This document shows positions 39,339 through 48,069 of a DNA stretch of 54,288 nt, piece after piece. The notes under the pieces were generated by a model. It saw only the letters and a program-made list of their open reading frames with translations. It was not told the origin of the DNA and searched no databases. The position numbers and the translations under genes were made by a program. This DNA comes from Pseudomonadota bacterium. Lineage in GTDB: Bacteria > Chloroflexota > UBA6077 > JAJPHF01. The stretch covers positions 1 through 54,288 of the forward strand of contig JAJPHF010000044.1 of assembly GCA_021325365.1 (NCBI GenBank), read 5' to 3'. Each line of letters begins with the position of its first letter. Within the stretch, counting starts at the first letter, position 1.

Positions 39339-40565
39339 TTGGAAGAGCAGCCGGTAACGGAGACCGCGGGGCGGGCGGAAGGCGGCGCGGCCCCGGACGC
39401 GGGGGGCGACCCGCTCCAGGAGCCGGCGGGCTGGGCGGTAGCGGCTCCCCAGAGCGCCCTGCCCGAGACGCCGGCCGGCGCGGCGGCCGCGCCCGATCAG
39501 CCCGCGCCCGGCCCAGTGGCCGGCACGCCGGCCGCCCGCCCGACCGGCGAGCCATCGATGCAGGCGCCGGCAGATGGCAACACTGCCGCGGCGTCAGCGG
39601 CGCCGACTGCCGCACCCGAGCCGTCGGCCGCTCACAGCCTGACGCCGGACCCGGTGACAGCCGACGCCCGCGCGGCGCTTCGCCTCCAGCGCGCGGTAGA
39701 CGCGCAGCTCGATCGCGTGGTGCAGCTGGGCCGTGAGCTGGTCAATACCCGGCTATTCGGCGCGACAGGCCAGGCGGTCGAGCTGCGCGAGGCGCAGCTT
39801 CGCAACGCTGTAGCGGTTGCGAACGAGACCGACAGCGTCGAGGTGCTGAAGAACTGGGTGTACTACCAGGTAGCGCGCCCAGAGGGGCGGGGCTGGCGTC
39901 AGGGCGCCTTCGCCGAGGGCCTCGTGGCGCAGATCGACGGCGACCTGGACCGGCTCGCCGCGACGGCCGCGAGGGGCGCCGGGATGCCCGAGCGGCAGCG
40001 TGACGCGCACTTGCGGCTGACCCGCCTGTACCTGGGCTACCTCAGCCGCCACTTTGCCTATCGTCAGCAAGAGCGCGAGCGAGCGACGCCCGGCGCGACA
40101 GGCCCGGCCGCGGCGGCCGCGCGCGGGCCCAGCGGGACGGCGCCGGCGGCCGCCGGCGGCCGCGCGCCCGGTCGCGCCGCCCGCCCCACCCCGCCGCGCC
40201 CGTCAGCTGGGCCGGCGGCCACACCGCCCGAACGCCCCGCGCCCGCCGACCGGCCGGCGCCGCCCGCGCCCGCCGTAGAGGCGGCGCCGCCCGCCGGCGA
40301 GGCCGCGGGCGGGGCGCCACCGCCCGCCGAGCCGCCGCCGCCAACCGCAGAGGCGCCCACCGGCGAAGGGCCGGCCGAGCCGAGCGCGGGAGCACCCGCG
40401 CTCACGTCGCACCCTAGCGCGGCCCCATCCGAGACAGCATCACCGAGCGGCGCGGCCGTAGGCGAGACGCACAGCAGGCCCGATGGCGAAGCCGCCCCGC
40501 CGCGCTCGGCGGCCGCGGAGTCCCCGCCACCCGCGCCCGGTGAGCCCACGGAGAGCCCGTCGTGA
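39339..40565 (+). CDS. Putative small subunit (Cas11-like) with long disordered tails
   Basis: A 408-residue protein with only one folded region, ~105-247, predicted all-helical (ARAALRLQRAVDAQLDRVVQ, VEVLKNWVYYQVARPEGRGW, RLTRLYLGYLSRHFAYRQQ), of the size of Cas11/Csm2-type small subunits. Residues 1-100 and 248-408 are Pro/Ala/Gly-rich and low-complexity. The TTG at 39339 follows GAGGGGGGG; a GTG at 39300 is the alternative. Position between csx10 and a cas7-like gene fits a small subunit. The role is inference from fold type and context; sequence similarity is too weak to see by eye. Confidence 0.55.
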   Translation: MEEQPVTETAGRAEGGAAPDAGGDPLQEPAGWAVAAPQSALPETPAGAAAAPDQPAPGPVAGTPAARPTGEPSMQAPADGNTAAASAAPTAAPEPSAAHSLTPDPVTADARAALRLQRAVDAQLDRVVQLGRELVNTRLFGATGQAVELREAQLRNAVAVANETDSVEVLKNWVYYQVARPEGRGWRQGAFAEGLVAQIDGDLDRLAATAARGAGMPERQRDAHLRLTRLYLGYLSRHFAYRQQERERATPGATGPAAAAARGPSGTAPAAAGGRAPGRAARPTPPRPSAGPAATPPERPAPADRPAPPAPAVEAAPPAGEAAGGAPPPAEPPPPTAEAPTGEGPAEPSAGAPALTSHPSAAPSETASPSGAAVGETHSRPDGEAAPPRSAAAESPPPAPGEPTESPS

Positions 40566-41386
40566 CGTTCGATCGCTTCGGCGGACGCTTCACCGTGGAG
40601 GGGCGGCTGCGCGCGCTGACCGCGTTGCACGCGGGGGCGGCCAGCGGCACGCTCCCGATCGCGACGGACCGCCCCGTGGCCCGCGACGCTCTGGGACGGC
40701 CGCTGATTCCCGGCGCCACGCTCAAAGGCGCCCTGCGTGCCGAGGTCGAACGCGTCGTGCGCGCGGTACGGCCGGCGCGCGCCTGCAACCCGGCCGGCGG
40801 CGACGCCGAGCGCTGCGTGCCGGCCGCGGTCGCCCGCCCGGCACTCGCTGCCGGTGGAACGGCCGAGGCGCGGACCGCCGCGCTGCCGGCCGAGACGTGC
40901 TGGGTCTGCCGGCTGTTCGGGGCGCCGTGGCTGGCGTCGCGCGTGCAGGTGGCCGACCTGCCGGTCGAGCCCGAGACCTGGTTGGGGCAGTACCAGGTGC
41001 GCGAAGGAATCGCGGTGGACCGCGACACCGACACGGGCCGCCGCGCGCTCGGCTATGACTACGAGGTCGTGCCCGCCGGGGTCGAGTTCGCCTGCCACCT
41101 GCGCGTCGACACCGACGACCCCCGCCTGCTCGGCATGCTCGCGCTCGGCCTGCGCGAGCTGGAGATGGGGCGGCTCGCGCTCGGCGGCGGCCGCGGGCGC
41201 GGGCTGGGGCGCGTACAGCTCACCGTGACGCGCAGGGCCCTGGTGCGCCGAGACGTCGACAGCCTGCTCGCCTACCTGGCCGACCCTACAAGCGGCGCCC
41301 CGGTGGACGACGGGACGGTGCGCGACTGGGTGTCCGCGTTCCTGGACTGCCTCCGTGCCGACACCCTGCCTGAGGAGACCGGCTGA
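40562..41386 (+). CDS. Csm3/Cas7-like RAMP protein with probable catalytic Asp
   Basis: A 274-residue RAMP closest to Csm3 in pattern: LHAGAASGTLPIATDRPVARDALG then PLIPGATLKGALR. Asp36 in IATDRPVARD aligns with the Csm3 Asp that cleaves target RNA every 6 nt. CWVCRLFG (Cys113, Cys116), LPVEPETWLGQYQVREGIAVDR thumb region and glycine loop GGGRGRGLGRVQL (~210) are all present. Start GTG 40562 overlaps the previous stop (GTGA). Probably the main backbone subunit retaining RNase activity. Confidence 0.8.
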   Translation: MTFDRFGGRFTVEGRLRALTALHAGAASGTLPIATDRPVARDALGRPLIPGATLKGALRAEVERVVRAVRPARACNPAGGDAERCVPAAVARPALAAGGTAEARTAALPAETCWVCRLFGAPWLASRVQVADLPVEPETWLGQYQVREGIAVDRDTDTGRRALGYDYEVVPAGVEFACHLRVDTDDPRLLGMLALGLRELEMGRLALGGGRGRGLGRVQLTVTRRALVRRDVDSLLAYLADPTSGAPVDDGTVRDWVSAFLDCLRADTLPEETG

Positions 41387-42354
41387 TGCACCGCCGCCGC
41401 GTGAACGAGGCCGTCCTCACCCTGGCGCTGACGGCGGCAGGGCCGCTGCTGGTGAAGGCCGCGCACCCAAGCGCCGATCCGACGCGCCCTGACGTGGAGT
41501 TTGCCCGGACGCATCGTGCGGGCCTGGAGACGATCTACCTGCCCGGTAGCAGCCTGAAGGGCGCGCTGCGCGCCCACTGCGAGCGGATCGCGCGCACGGT
41601 CGGCGGCGAGGGGCCTGACCGGCGGCCGCGCCTGAGCTGCAACCCGCTCGGCAGCGCACCTGACGGACCGGGCTACTCCTGCAACCGGCGGCTGCAGGGC
41701 CTCGCCGAGCGGGGCGACAGCCGGCGCGCCTACCGCGACTCGTGCTTCATCTGCCAGCTCTTCGGCAACCAGCACGAGGCCGCGCACATCGCCCTGGCCG
41801 ACGCCTACCCCACGGCCGCGCCGCGCGTCGAGCCGCGCGCCAGCGTCGGCGTGGACCGCGTGTACGGGAGCGCGGCCACGGGGCCGCTCACCTACGAGGC
41901 CGTCACCGCAGGGCGCTTCACGACGCGGATCGTTCTGCACAACTTCACGTTGGCGCAGTTCGGGCTGCTGGGCCTCGCGCTCCGCGATCTGGCCGACGGC
42001 CGACTGGCGCTGGGAGCCAGCAAGTCGCGCGGCCTCGGCCGGATGGCCGTCGAGGTAACGGACCTCGCCATCCGGTATCCGGGCGCCACCGTTCGTGATA
42101 GCACGCTGATGACGCTCGCGGGCGCGGCGATCGGTCCGGCCGACCAGCTTTATGGGGCGGGCGCCTTCCCCGACACGAACGGCTACGCCTTCCCCACTCC
42201 CGATGCCGCCGCGCTGCCGAGCGGCAGCTCCGCCACCGACGACGGCTGGGGCAATGCCGAGGTGCGCGTGCCCGCCGACGCGCTCGACAGCCTGTGGCGC
42301 GCCTGCGCCGAGCGCTGGGCCGAGCGCGTGGAAGTGGCCGTGGGGGCCTCGTGA
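41386..42354 (+). CDS. Csm3/Csx7-like RAMP protein
   Basis: A 322-residue RAMP of the Csx7/SSO1426-like type: PSADPTRPDVEFARTHRAG then IYLPGSSLKGALRAHCERI. Asp36 (RPDVEF) is at the candidate catalytic position. CFICQLFG (Cys120, Cys123), ASVGVDRVYGSAATGPLTYE thumb and glycine loop GASKSRGLGRMAVEV (~215) are typical. The C-terminal ~90 residues are less conserved. Start and previous stop share one base (TGATG). A second backbone Cas7-like subunit, as usual in III-D loci that carry several different Cas7 genes. Confidence 0.8.
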   Translation: MHRRRVNEAVLTLALTAAGPLLVKAAHPSADPTRPDVEFARTHRAGLETIYLPGSSLKGALRAHCERIARTVGGEGPDRRPRLSCNPLGSAPDGPGYSCNRRLQGLAERGDSRRAYRDSCFICQLFGNQHEAAHIALADAYPTAAPRVEPRASVGVDRVYGSAATGPLTYEAVTAGRFTTRIVLHNFTLAQFGLLGLALRDLADGRLALGASKSRGLGRMAVEVTDLAIRYPGATVRDSTLMTLAGAAIGPADQLYGAGAFPDTNGYAFPTPDAAALPSGSSATDDGWGNAEVRVPADALDSLWRACAERWAERVEVAVGAS

Positions 42355-43109
42355 GCGCCGACCAGCACCCCGAGGAGCAGTTGGCGCCGGCGCCTCCAGC
42401 CGCCGACGACAGGCCCCTGCCCCTAGCGCCGTCCGATGCGCCCCCCGCGACGCCGACGCCTACCCCGGCTACCAACGTGGCTGGTGACATGCTCCCGCAG
42501 TCAGTCCACGCTGAGACGCCGGTCGACGCGGAGCCCGCGAGCGACGAGGCCGCAGCCGAGCCAGGCGAGCCGCCCGCCGATGCAGCGGCCGACGGCCGGC
42601 CTGGCGTGCCCGCCATCGCCGCTGTGCGCGACGACCTGACCGCCGACGCGCTGCTCGCCCTTCTGCGCGCGACCTTCGCCGACGGTCGCGCCCACTATTG
42701 GGTCGCCTGCCCGGAGGCCCTCGGGCCGATCAGCGCCGGGCTGCCCACGGACCTCGACGACTGGAGCGAGGGGCGAGTCTGGAGCGCGGTGGCCGAGATG
42801 CGTTGGCACCCGTCGGGCGCCGCGCGCTTCAGCGCCCTCTACCTGGGCGAGGGCGACGCGCGGCCCGAGGGCTTCCAGCCGCTGAGCGACGAGCTGCGCG
42901 CGGTGCCCAGCGCCGAAGCCGACGGCCTGTTCCTCTGGGGCACGCGCGCCGCGGACGGGCTCTATGGCGAGCCGCGCCTGCCGCGCCCGCTGGACTACGC
43001 GGGCCTCGGCGCGACCGCCCCTGAGGCGCGGCTACCTTACCGCTTGCTGGTAGGCGCCGACGGCCAGGTGCGATTCATCCGCCTGACGACCCTGACGGAG
43101 ACGGGATGA
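42351..43109 (+). CDS. Csx19-like protein with disordered N-terminal tail
   Basis: A 252-residue protein. Residues 1-90 are Pro/Ala/Asp-rich and unstructured; 91-252 form a compact domain with YWVACPEALGPISAGL, EGRVWSAVAEMRWHPSG, GLFLWGTRAADGLYGEPRLP and the ending LPYRLLVGADGQVRFIRLTTL. The W..aeiRw pattern, the LWG turn and the basic beta ending resemble Csx19, an accessory protein found only beside III-D effector genes. Its function in the complex is not established to my knowledge. GTG 42351 overlaps the previous stop; the next gene's ATG overlaps its stop. Confidence 0.55.
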   Translation: MSADQHPEEQLAPAPPAADDRPLPLAPSDAPPATPTPTPATNVAGDMLPQSVHAETPVDAEPASDEAAAEPGEPPADAAADGRPGVPAIAAVRDDLTADALLALLRATFADGRAHYWVACPEALGPISAGLPTDLDDWSEGRVWSAVAEMRWHPSGAARFSALYLGEGDARPEGFQPLSDELRAVPSAEADGLFLWGTRAADGLYGEPRLPRPLDYAGLGATAPEARLPYRLLVGADGQVRFIRLTTLTETG

Positions 43110-44122
43110 GCGCTATGCGACCCGCCGGCCCGCCCCGCGCGCCCAAGCCCTACGGCTACGTGCCGCTGGGCGACGGCACCGTCGCCCGGCGCGACCCCCT
43201 GTTCACCCAGGGGCACGACCGCCAGGTGCCCGGCGCGCTAAGCGGCCATCTGGCAGGCCGGCTCGTGGCGCTGACCCCGCTCCACGTCGGCGCCAGCACC
43301 GTGGAGCGGACCGCGCGGATCTTACCGACGCTCGCGGCCGAGACGCCGCTGCTGTTCCCGCTGGCGCGCGCGGGCGAGACGCCGGTCCTCCCCGGCACGA
43401 CGCTGAAGGGAGCGCTGCGCAGCATCGTGGAGGCGATCACGGCATCGTGCCTGACCGTGCGCGGCCCGGCCACGCGGCTCCTGCCGCCGCCCCTCCACGC
43501 GCTGCGGCCCTGCACGCGCCGCGACGCGCTCTGCCCCGCCTGCCGGCTGTTCGGCGGCCAGGGCTATCTCGGGCGGCTACGCGTCGCCGACGCCTCGCTC
43601 GCCGAGGGCAGCACCTCCATCGCGCGCGTGCCCGAGCGTCACCCGCCACGCGCCGGCCGGGGCGCTCCGCCGCCCGGGCGCCGCTTCTACGGCCACGGTC
43701 GCCCCGCCAGCGGCCCTCTCCCCGTCGAGGTCTTCCCGGAAGGCAGCGCGCTCGCCTGGCGGATCGACTGTGCGAATCTTCAGCCCGCCGAGCTGGGGCT
43801 GCTGCTGCTCGCGCTCGGCCAGGGCGAGCCGCCCCTGCGGCTCAAGCTGGGCGGGTACAAGCCCACGTGCTTTGGCTCGGCCGAATTCATCGTCACGTCG
43901 CTGGTCCTGGACGAGCCGGCGACGCGCTGGCTGCGCTACGAGCCCGCGCGGTTTGCCACGCCCGCCCCGGATGACGGCGCGAGCGCAGGCAACGCGCCAG
44001 ACTTGCACGGCTACTTGGAAGCCGCGCTGGACAGCGGGCTCGTGCTGCGCGACCGTTTGGACCGGCTGGCAGGCATCCTGCGCTACCCCAGCGGGCGCGA
44101 CTGCCCTGCCGAGGGATACTGA
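43106..44122 (+). CDS. RAMP-superfamily protein (TIGR03986-like)
   Basis: A 338-residue RAMP distinct from the other four. It opens with KPYGYVPLGDGTVARRDPLF, then SGHLAGRLVALTPLHVGAS and VLPGTTLKGALRSIVEAI. CPACRLFGGQGYLGRLRVAD (Cys143, Cys146) and VPERHPPRAGRG..GRRFYGHG form the middle; the glycine loop is LKLGGYKPTCFGSAEFIV (~250), resembling the GGxKPxGxG of this RAMP family. Such proteins cap or extend the backbone. Ends 95 bp before the last gene of the operon. Confidence 0.72.
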   Translation: MSAMRPAGPPRAPKPYGYVPLGDGTVARRDPLFTQGHDRQVPGALSGHLAGRLVALTPLHVGASTVERTARILPTLAAETPLLFPLARAGETPVLPGTTLKGALRSIVEAITASCLTVRGPATRLLPPPLHALRPCTRRDALCPACRLFGGQGYLGRLRVADASLAEGSTSIARVPERHPPRAGRGAPPPGRRFYGHGRPASGPLPVEVFPEGSALAWRIDCANLQPAELGLLLLALGQGEPPLRLKLGGYKPTCFGSAEFIVTSLVLDEPATRWLRYEPARFATPAPDDGASAGNAPDLHGYLEAALDSGLVLRDRLDRLAGILRYPSGRDCPAEGY

Positions 44123-44217
44123 CCGCGACGGCAAGGACCGAAGCGGCCGTGGTGCGGCGGCTTGCCCCCCGCTTGGCCGGCAGCGAGGCCGCCGCGTTCC
44201 GAGAGGTGTGCTAGGTC

Positions 44218-45030
44218 GTGGACAGACAGTACTGGCCGACGGTCGAGGCGATCGCTCAGGAGCTGGCCGCGCGCCGTGCCGACGACGCGCTGGCCCAGGT
44301 AAGCGCCTACCTGAACGCCCACCGCGATGCCGCCGACTTCTTCGCTCTGTTGGACGACCTCGCTGGCCCCGCCGGCGCCGCGCTCGTTCCGGGCGGCGCC
44401 GGCGCCTTCGCCGCCGTGCGCGACGCCTGCCAGCGTCTGCGTCCCGTGCCAGCCGGCGAGCTGCCCGCGGCGGTAGCCTTTACCGCGCGACTGTTGCGCT
44501 ACCAGGCGAGCAAGCTGCCGCCCGCGCCGCGCCCCGCGCCGGCGCCCGTGCGCGCCCCGGTCGCGGCGCCCCGCCCGGCCGCCGGCCCGCCGCCGGTGCC
44601 GCCGGCCCGACCCCAGCCCGGGCGGCCCGCCGCTGGCCCGCCGGCCGGCCCGCCGCCGCCGCGCCCACCCGGCCCCGTGCCAGCCGCGGCGGAGCATCGC
44701 GGCCCGCCGCCCGGTGGTCCGCGTCCCGCCCCGCCGGCCGGCCCGCACCCGGCCGCACCGCCCCGTCCCGGCGTGCCCGGCGAGCGCGCGCCCGCGCAGC
44801 CGGCCGGCGCCCCGCCCCGTCCAGCGCCCCCGCGCCGCCCGCCCACCATGGACGACATGCTCCGCGCGCTGCAAGCACAGTTCGGCAGCGGACGCGAGGC
44901 GCCGCCGGCCGCCGAGCGCCCCCGCGAGCGCGTCGAATCGAAGCGCGAACGCCTCCGCCGCGAGCAGGAAGAGATCCGCGAGCGCTACCGCCGCCAGCAA
45001 GAAGCCGACGAACAGGCCCGGCGCGGCTGA
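44218..45030 (+). CDS. Unrecognised last gene of the type III operon: helical domain, Pro/Ala-rich linker, charged coiled coil
   Basis: A 270-residue protein not recognised. Residues 1-103 look all-helical (QYWPTVEAIAQELAARRADD, DALAQVSAYLNAHRDAADFF, AVAFTARLLRYQASK), of the size of a small CRISPR subunit. Residues ~104-208 are nearly pure Pro/Ala/Gly/Arg. The C-terminus (~235-270) is a highly charged helix (VESKRERLRREQEEIRERYR). The GTG at 44218 follows GAGAGGTGTGCTAG. It is in the same direction, 95 bp after the last RAMP gene. It could be a second small subunit, a scaffold or an effector; no nuclease, CARF or protease motif is visible. Confidence 0.6.
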   Translation: MDRQYWPTVEAIAQELAARRADDALAQVSAYLNAHRDAADFFALLDDLAGPAGAALVPGGAGAFAAVRDACQRLRPVPAGELPAAVAFTARLLRYQASKLPPAPRPAPAPVRAPVAAPRPAAGPPPVPPARPQPGRPAAGPPAGPPPPRPPGPVPAAAEHRGPPPGGPRPAPPAGPHPAAPPRPGVPGERAPAQPAGAPPRPAPPRRPPTMDDMLRALQAQFGSGREAPPAAERPRERVESKRERLRREQEEIRERYRRQQEADEQARRG

Positions 45031-45142
45031 CCAAGCACCGCGCGCCCGGGGGTCCAGGAGCGCTCCGGCGCGGGCCTGGGGATGCCCCCCAGCTCGGGCC
45101 TGCCCCTCCCCCAAACTTGGAGGAAGGGAAGGGCCGAGCTGC

Positions 45143-45724
45143 CTACGGATAGCCGCGCCACTCGGTGCGGTCGGGGTGGTACACGGCGGTGGCCAGGTGA
45201 CGGCCGTTCAGCCGAAAGATGCCGACCAGGCGCACCGCGCGGCGCAGCGTGGCGTGCGGCGGCGAGCGATCGGCCCACGAGATGAATTCGCGGATCTTCT
45301 CGGGCGGCTCCTTGCTCTCGATCCACACCTCGAAGGTGATCTCGTCGAACCCCAAGTGCGGGCAACCTTCCTCGTACAGGTACTCCCCGCGCCGGTCGAA
45401 GCCGCCCCGCACGTCCTCGCGCAGCGAGTCGATCACCACGTCGCAGTGTACGGCCGCGCGACCCCACTGAGTGAAGTGGCTGAAGCCGAAGCCGGTGAGA
45501 AACGTGTGCGCCGGGCTCACCCCCGCCCCGAAGCCGGTGCTCCCCTCGCGCTCGTCGCAGACCAGCTCCACCCCGCGCAGGTTGGTCTTGCCCGAGCAGC
45601 CGCCCACCCAATCGATGCTCAGCTCGATCTTCGAGCGCAGGTTGTGGGGGTCCTTCTCTCGAAGCAGATGCTGACGCGTGTCGTCGAGGTATTTCATCTT
45701 CTCGGGGTACACCGGGATGGGCAT
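45143..45724 (-). CDS. OsmC-family protein
   Basis: A 193-residue OsmC/Ohr-like fold: KIELSIDWVGGCSGKTNLRGVE.., PAHTFLTGFGFSHFTQWG (the helix before the usual redox Cys) and a beta-rich C-terminus. The two Cys of Ohr-type peroxidases are not clearly in place; Cys43 (GGCSG) and Cys122 (EGCPH) lie at unusual positions, so hydroperoxide activity is uncertain. It ends about 110 bp after the CRISPR operon on the opposite strand; the gap shows no repeats. ATG 45724 is the farthest upstream good start. Confidence 0.65.
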   Translation of the reverse strand: MPIPVYPEKMKYLDDTRQHLLREKDPHNLRSKIELSIDWVGGCSGKTNLRGVELVCDEREGSTGFGAGVSPAHTFLTGFGFSHFTQWGRAAVHCDVVIDSLREDVRGGFDRRGEYLYEEGCPHLGFDEITFEVWIESKEPPEKIREFISWADRSPPHATLRRAVRLVGIFRLNGRHLATAVYHPDRTEWRGYP

Positions 45725-45833
45725 CGAGGCTCACCTCCCGCGATCTGCGCACGGCCGATTTCGTGGGCCGCGCGCAACAGTCTACAGGGGATCGCGGCCC
45801 TGCGGGTACGGCGCCTGGCGAGCAGTGCCGCTA

Positions 45834-45883
45834 CAAGCAATGGCGCCCCGACACCGGCCTCGGTGTCGGGGCGCCATTGCTTG
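45834..45883. terminator. 23-bp perfect inverted repeat after typA
   Basis: Arms 45834-45856 and 45861-45883 are exact reverse complements around GCCT. It lies 29 bases beyond the typA stop on the minus strand and upstream of the OsmC-like gene. The stem includes TTGCTTG but no free T-run follows. Confidence 0.7.
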
Positions 45884-45911
45884 CGCCTTCCGGGCGCGTG
45901 AGGCGGGAAGG

Positions 45912-47759
45912 TTAGCGCGCGCCCGCGGGGACGCGGCGCTGCTGTGCCGCCTTACGACGCTCTTCCAGGCTGAGGAGCCGCTTTCGCAGGCGGAAGCCGG
46001 CGGGCGTGATCTCGACCAGCTCGTCGTCGGCGATCAGGTCGAGCGCCTGCTCCAGGCTCAGCTTCATTGGAGGCGTGAGGCGGATGGCGATCTCGGCCGT
46101 GGAGGCGCGCATGTTCGTCTGCTTCTTCTCCTTGCAGACGTTCACCGTCAGGTCGTCCTCGCGGCTGTGCAGCCCCACGATCATCCCCTCGTAGACCTTG
46201 GTCTGCGGCTCGATGAAGGTGATGCCGCGCTCCTGGGCGTTCGCCAGGCCGTAGGTCACCGCCGTACCCGTCTCCCAGGCGACCAGCGCGCCGTTGCGAG
46301 TCGAGTTGATGTCGCCCGCCCACGGCTCGTACCCCACCAGCCGGCTCGCCATGATGCCGTTGCCGCGCGTGGCCGTCAGGAATAGCTGCCGGAAGCCGAT
46401 CAGGCCGCGCGTCGGGATGCGGAACTCCAGGCGGACGTTGCCGCGCCCGTCGTTGTGCATGTTCTGCAAGCGCGCCTGGCGCTTGCCCAGCAGCTCGTTG
46501 ACGGCACCTACGTACTCCTCGGTCGTGTCGATCACCAGGTCCTCGACCGGCTCCACCTGGCGGCCGTTCTCCTCGTGGGTGATCACCTCCGGCCGCGACA
46601 CCTGGAACTCGTAGCCCTCCCGCCGCATCGTCTCGACCAGGATCGCCAGGTGCAGCTCACCGCGCCCCGACACCAGGAACACGTCGGGGCTGTCGGTTTC
46701 CGCGACGCGCAGCGCGACGTTCGTCTCCAGCTCGCGGAACAGCCGCGCACGCAGCTGCCGCGACGTACACCACTTGCCCTCGCGCCCGGCGAACGGCGAC
46801 GTGTTCACGCCGAACGTCATGCGGACCGTCGGCTCGTCGATCGTGAGGCGGTCGAGCGCCTCGGGCACCGCCGGGTCGGCCAGCGTGTCGCCAATCTGCG
46901 CCTCGGCCACGCCGCAGATCGCCACGATCTCGCCCGCCAGCGCGCGCTCGACCGGCACCCGCTTCAGCCCCTCGCTGACGAACACCTGGCTGACGCGGTA
47001 GCGCTCCTGCGCGTCCCGCCCCAGCCGCAGCACCGTGTCGCCCGGCCCGACGCCGCCGCGCCCCACGCGCCCGAGCGCGATGCGGCCGAGATGTGGGTCG
47101 TAGTCGAGGCTCGCCACCATCAGCTGGAAGGGCGCCTCCGGATCGCCGCCCGGCGGGGGCACGTGCTCCAGAATGGTGTCGAACAGCGGCGTCAGGTCGT
47201 CCGCCAACGCGTCCGGCGCGTGGCCGGCGCGGCCGTCGCGCCCGATCGCGTACAGCACCGGGAAGTCGAGCTGCTCGGCGTCGGTTGCCAACTCCAGGAA
47301 CAGGTCCTGGGTCAGGTGCAGCACCTCGGCGGGCCGCGCGTTCGTGCGGTCCACCTTGTTCACGACGACGATCGGCCGCAGGCCGGCCTCGAACGCCTTG
47401 CGCAGCACGTAGCGCGTCTGCGGCATGGGGCCTTCGGCCGCATCCACCAGCAGCAGGCAGCCGTCGGCCATGTTCATCACGCGCTCTACCTCGCCGCTGA
47501 AATCGGCGTGGCCGGGCGTGTCGATGATGTTGATCTTCACGCCGTGGTAGGTAACGGCCGTGTTCTTCGCCAGGATGGTGATGCCCTTCTCGCGCTCCAG
47601 GTCATTCGAGTCGAGAATCAGCTCGCCGACGTCCTGGTTGGCGCGGAAGATATGGCTCTGCTTCAGCATGCCGTCGACCAGCGTCGTCTTGCCGTGGTCG
47701 ACGTGGGCGATGATGCAGACGTTGCGCAGCGCACGCTGCGCGGGCATGGCGCGATCCAT
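45912..47759 (-). CDS. typA: Ribosome-associated GTPase TypA/BipA
   Basis: A 615-residue translational GTPase active on ribosomes, linked to stress and cold adaptation and 50S assembly. G1 is [10 protein letters not shown]2 REKGITI, G3 DTPGHADF and G4 VVNKVDR. Domains II, III, V and the BipA-specific C-terminal domain follow, with [21 protein letters not shown] and [18 protein letters not shown] 47759 has AGGAG at a good distance; in-frame extension upstream lies in the structured leader. Downstream is a 23-bp hairpin; upstream is an unusually structured leader with a promoter at 47937-47945. Confidence 0.96.
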   Translation of the reverse strand: MDRAMPAQRALRNVCIIAHVDHGKTTLVDGMLKQSHIFRANQDVGELILDSNDLEREKGITILAKNTAVTYHGVKINIIDTPGHADFSGEVERVMNMADGCLLLVDAAEGPMPQTRYVLRKAFEAGLRPIVVVNKVDRTNARPAEVLHLTQDLFLELATDAEQLDFPVLYAIGRDGRAGHAPDALADDLTPLFDTILEHVPPPGGDPEAPFQLMVASLDYDPHLGRIALGRVGRGGVGPGDTVLRLGRDAQERYRVSQVFVSEGLKRVPVERALAGEIVAICGVAEAQIGDTLADPAVPEALDRLTIDEPTVRMTFGVNTSPFAGREGKWCTSRQLRARLFRELETNVALRVAETDSPDVFLVSGRGELHLAILVETMRREGYEFQVSRPEVITHEENGRQVEPVEDLVIDTTEEYVGAVNELLGKRQARLQNMHNDGRGNVRLEFRIPTRGLIGFRQLFLTATRGNGIMASRLVGYEPWAGDINSTRNGALVAWETGTAVTYGLANAQERGITFIEPQTKVYEGMIVGLHSREDDLTVNVCKEKKQTNMRASTAEIAIRLTPPMKLSLEQALDLIADDELVEITPAGFRLRKRLLSLEERRKAAQQRRVPAGAR

Positions 47760-47786
47760 CGAGACTCCTGTCCTCGCTCCGTGGGC

Positions 47787-47945
47787 CCGCCGTGGAAGCC
47801 CGGATCCGGAAAATGCCGCTTCCAGACCAGAGTCCACGGCGGCGGGTCCGGTCGGGGCGCGACGGGGCACACAAAGCGAGGGCGACCGATCGGTCCGCCC
47901 TCGTCGCGGTCCACTATCGTGCGGTGTATCAAGGGGAGTATACCA
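47787..47945 (-). promoter_or_regulatory. typA promoter and structured 5-prime leader with terminator-like hairpin
   Basis: On the minus strand an extended -10 (TGGTATACT, 47945-47937) starts a leader of about 170 nt. It first forms a hairpin (47902-47878: GAGGGCG/CGCCCTC flanking ACCGATCGGT) followed by GCTTTGTGTG, which mirrors the CTTTGTGTG tail of the tRNA-Pro terminator. Next, 47842-47833 can pair with 47796-47787 (10 bp, 36-nt loop). This looks like an attenuator or a leftover terminator of the upstream gene; the former is inference. Confidence 0.5.
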
Positions 47946-48069
47946 AGCCGGGCCTGCCAGCGACTAAAGGATGGAGACGGTGCTGGGGCACACCCCGCGG
48001 CCCCCCGGCAGAGGCCGTCGCTGCGCCCCCCACCCCCTATTCTCTACCCGCTATCGTCCGTCCCCCGCG

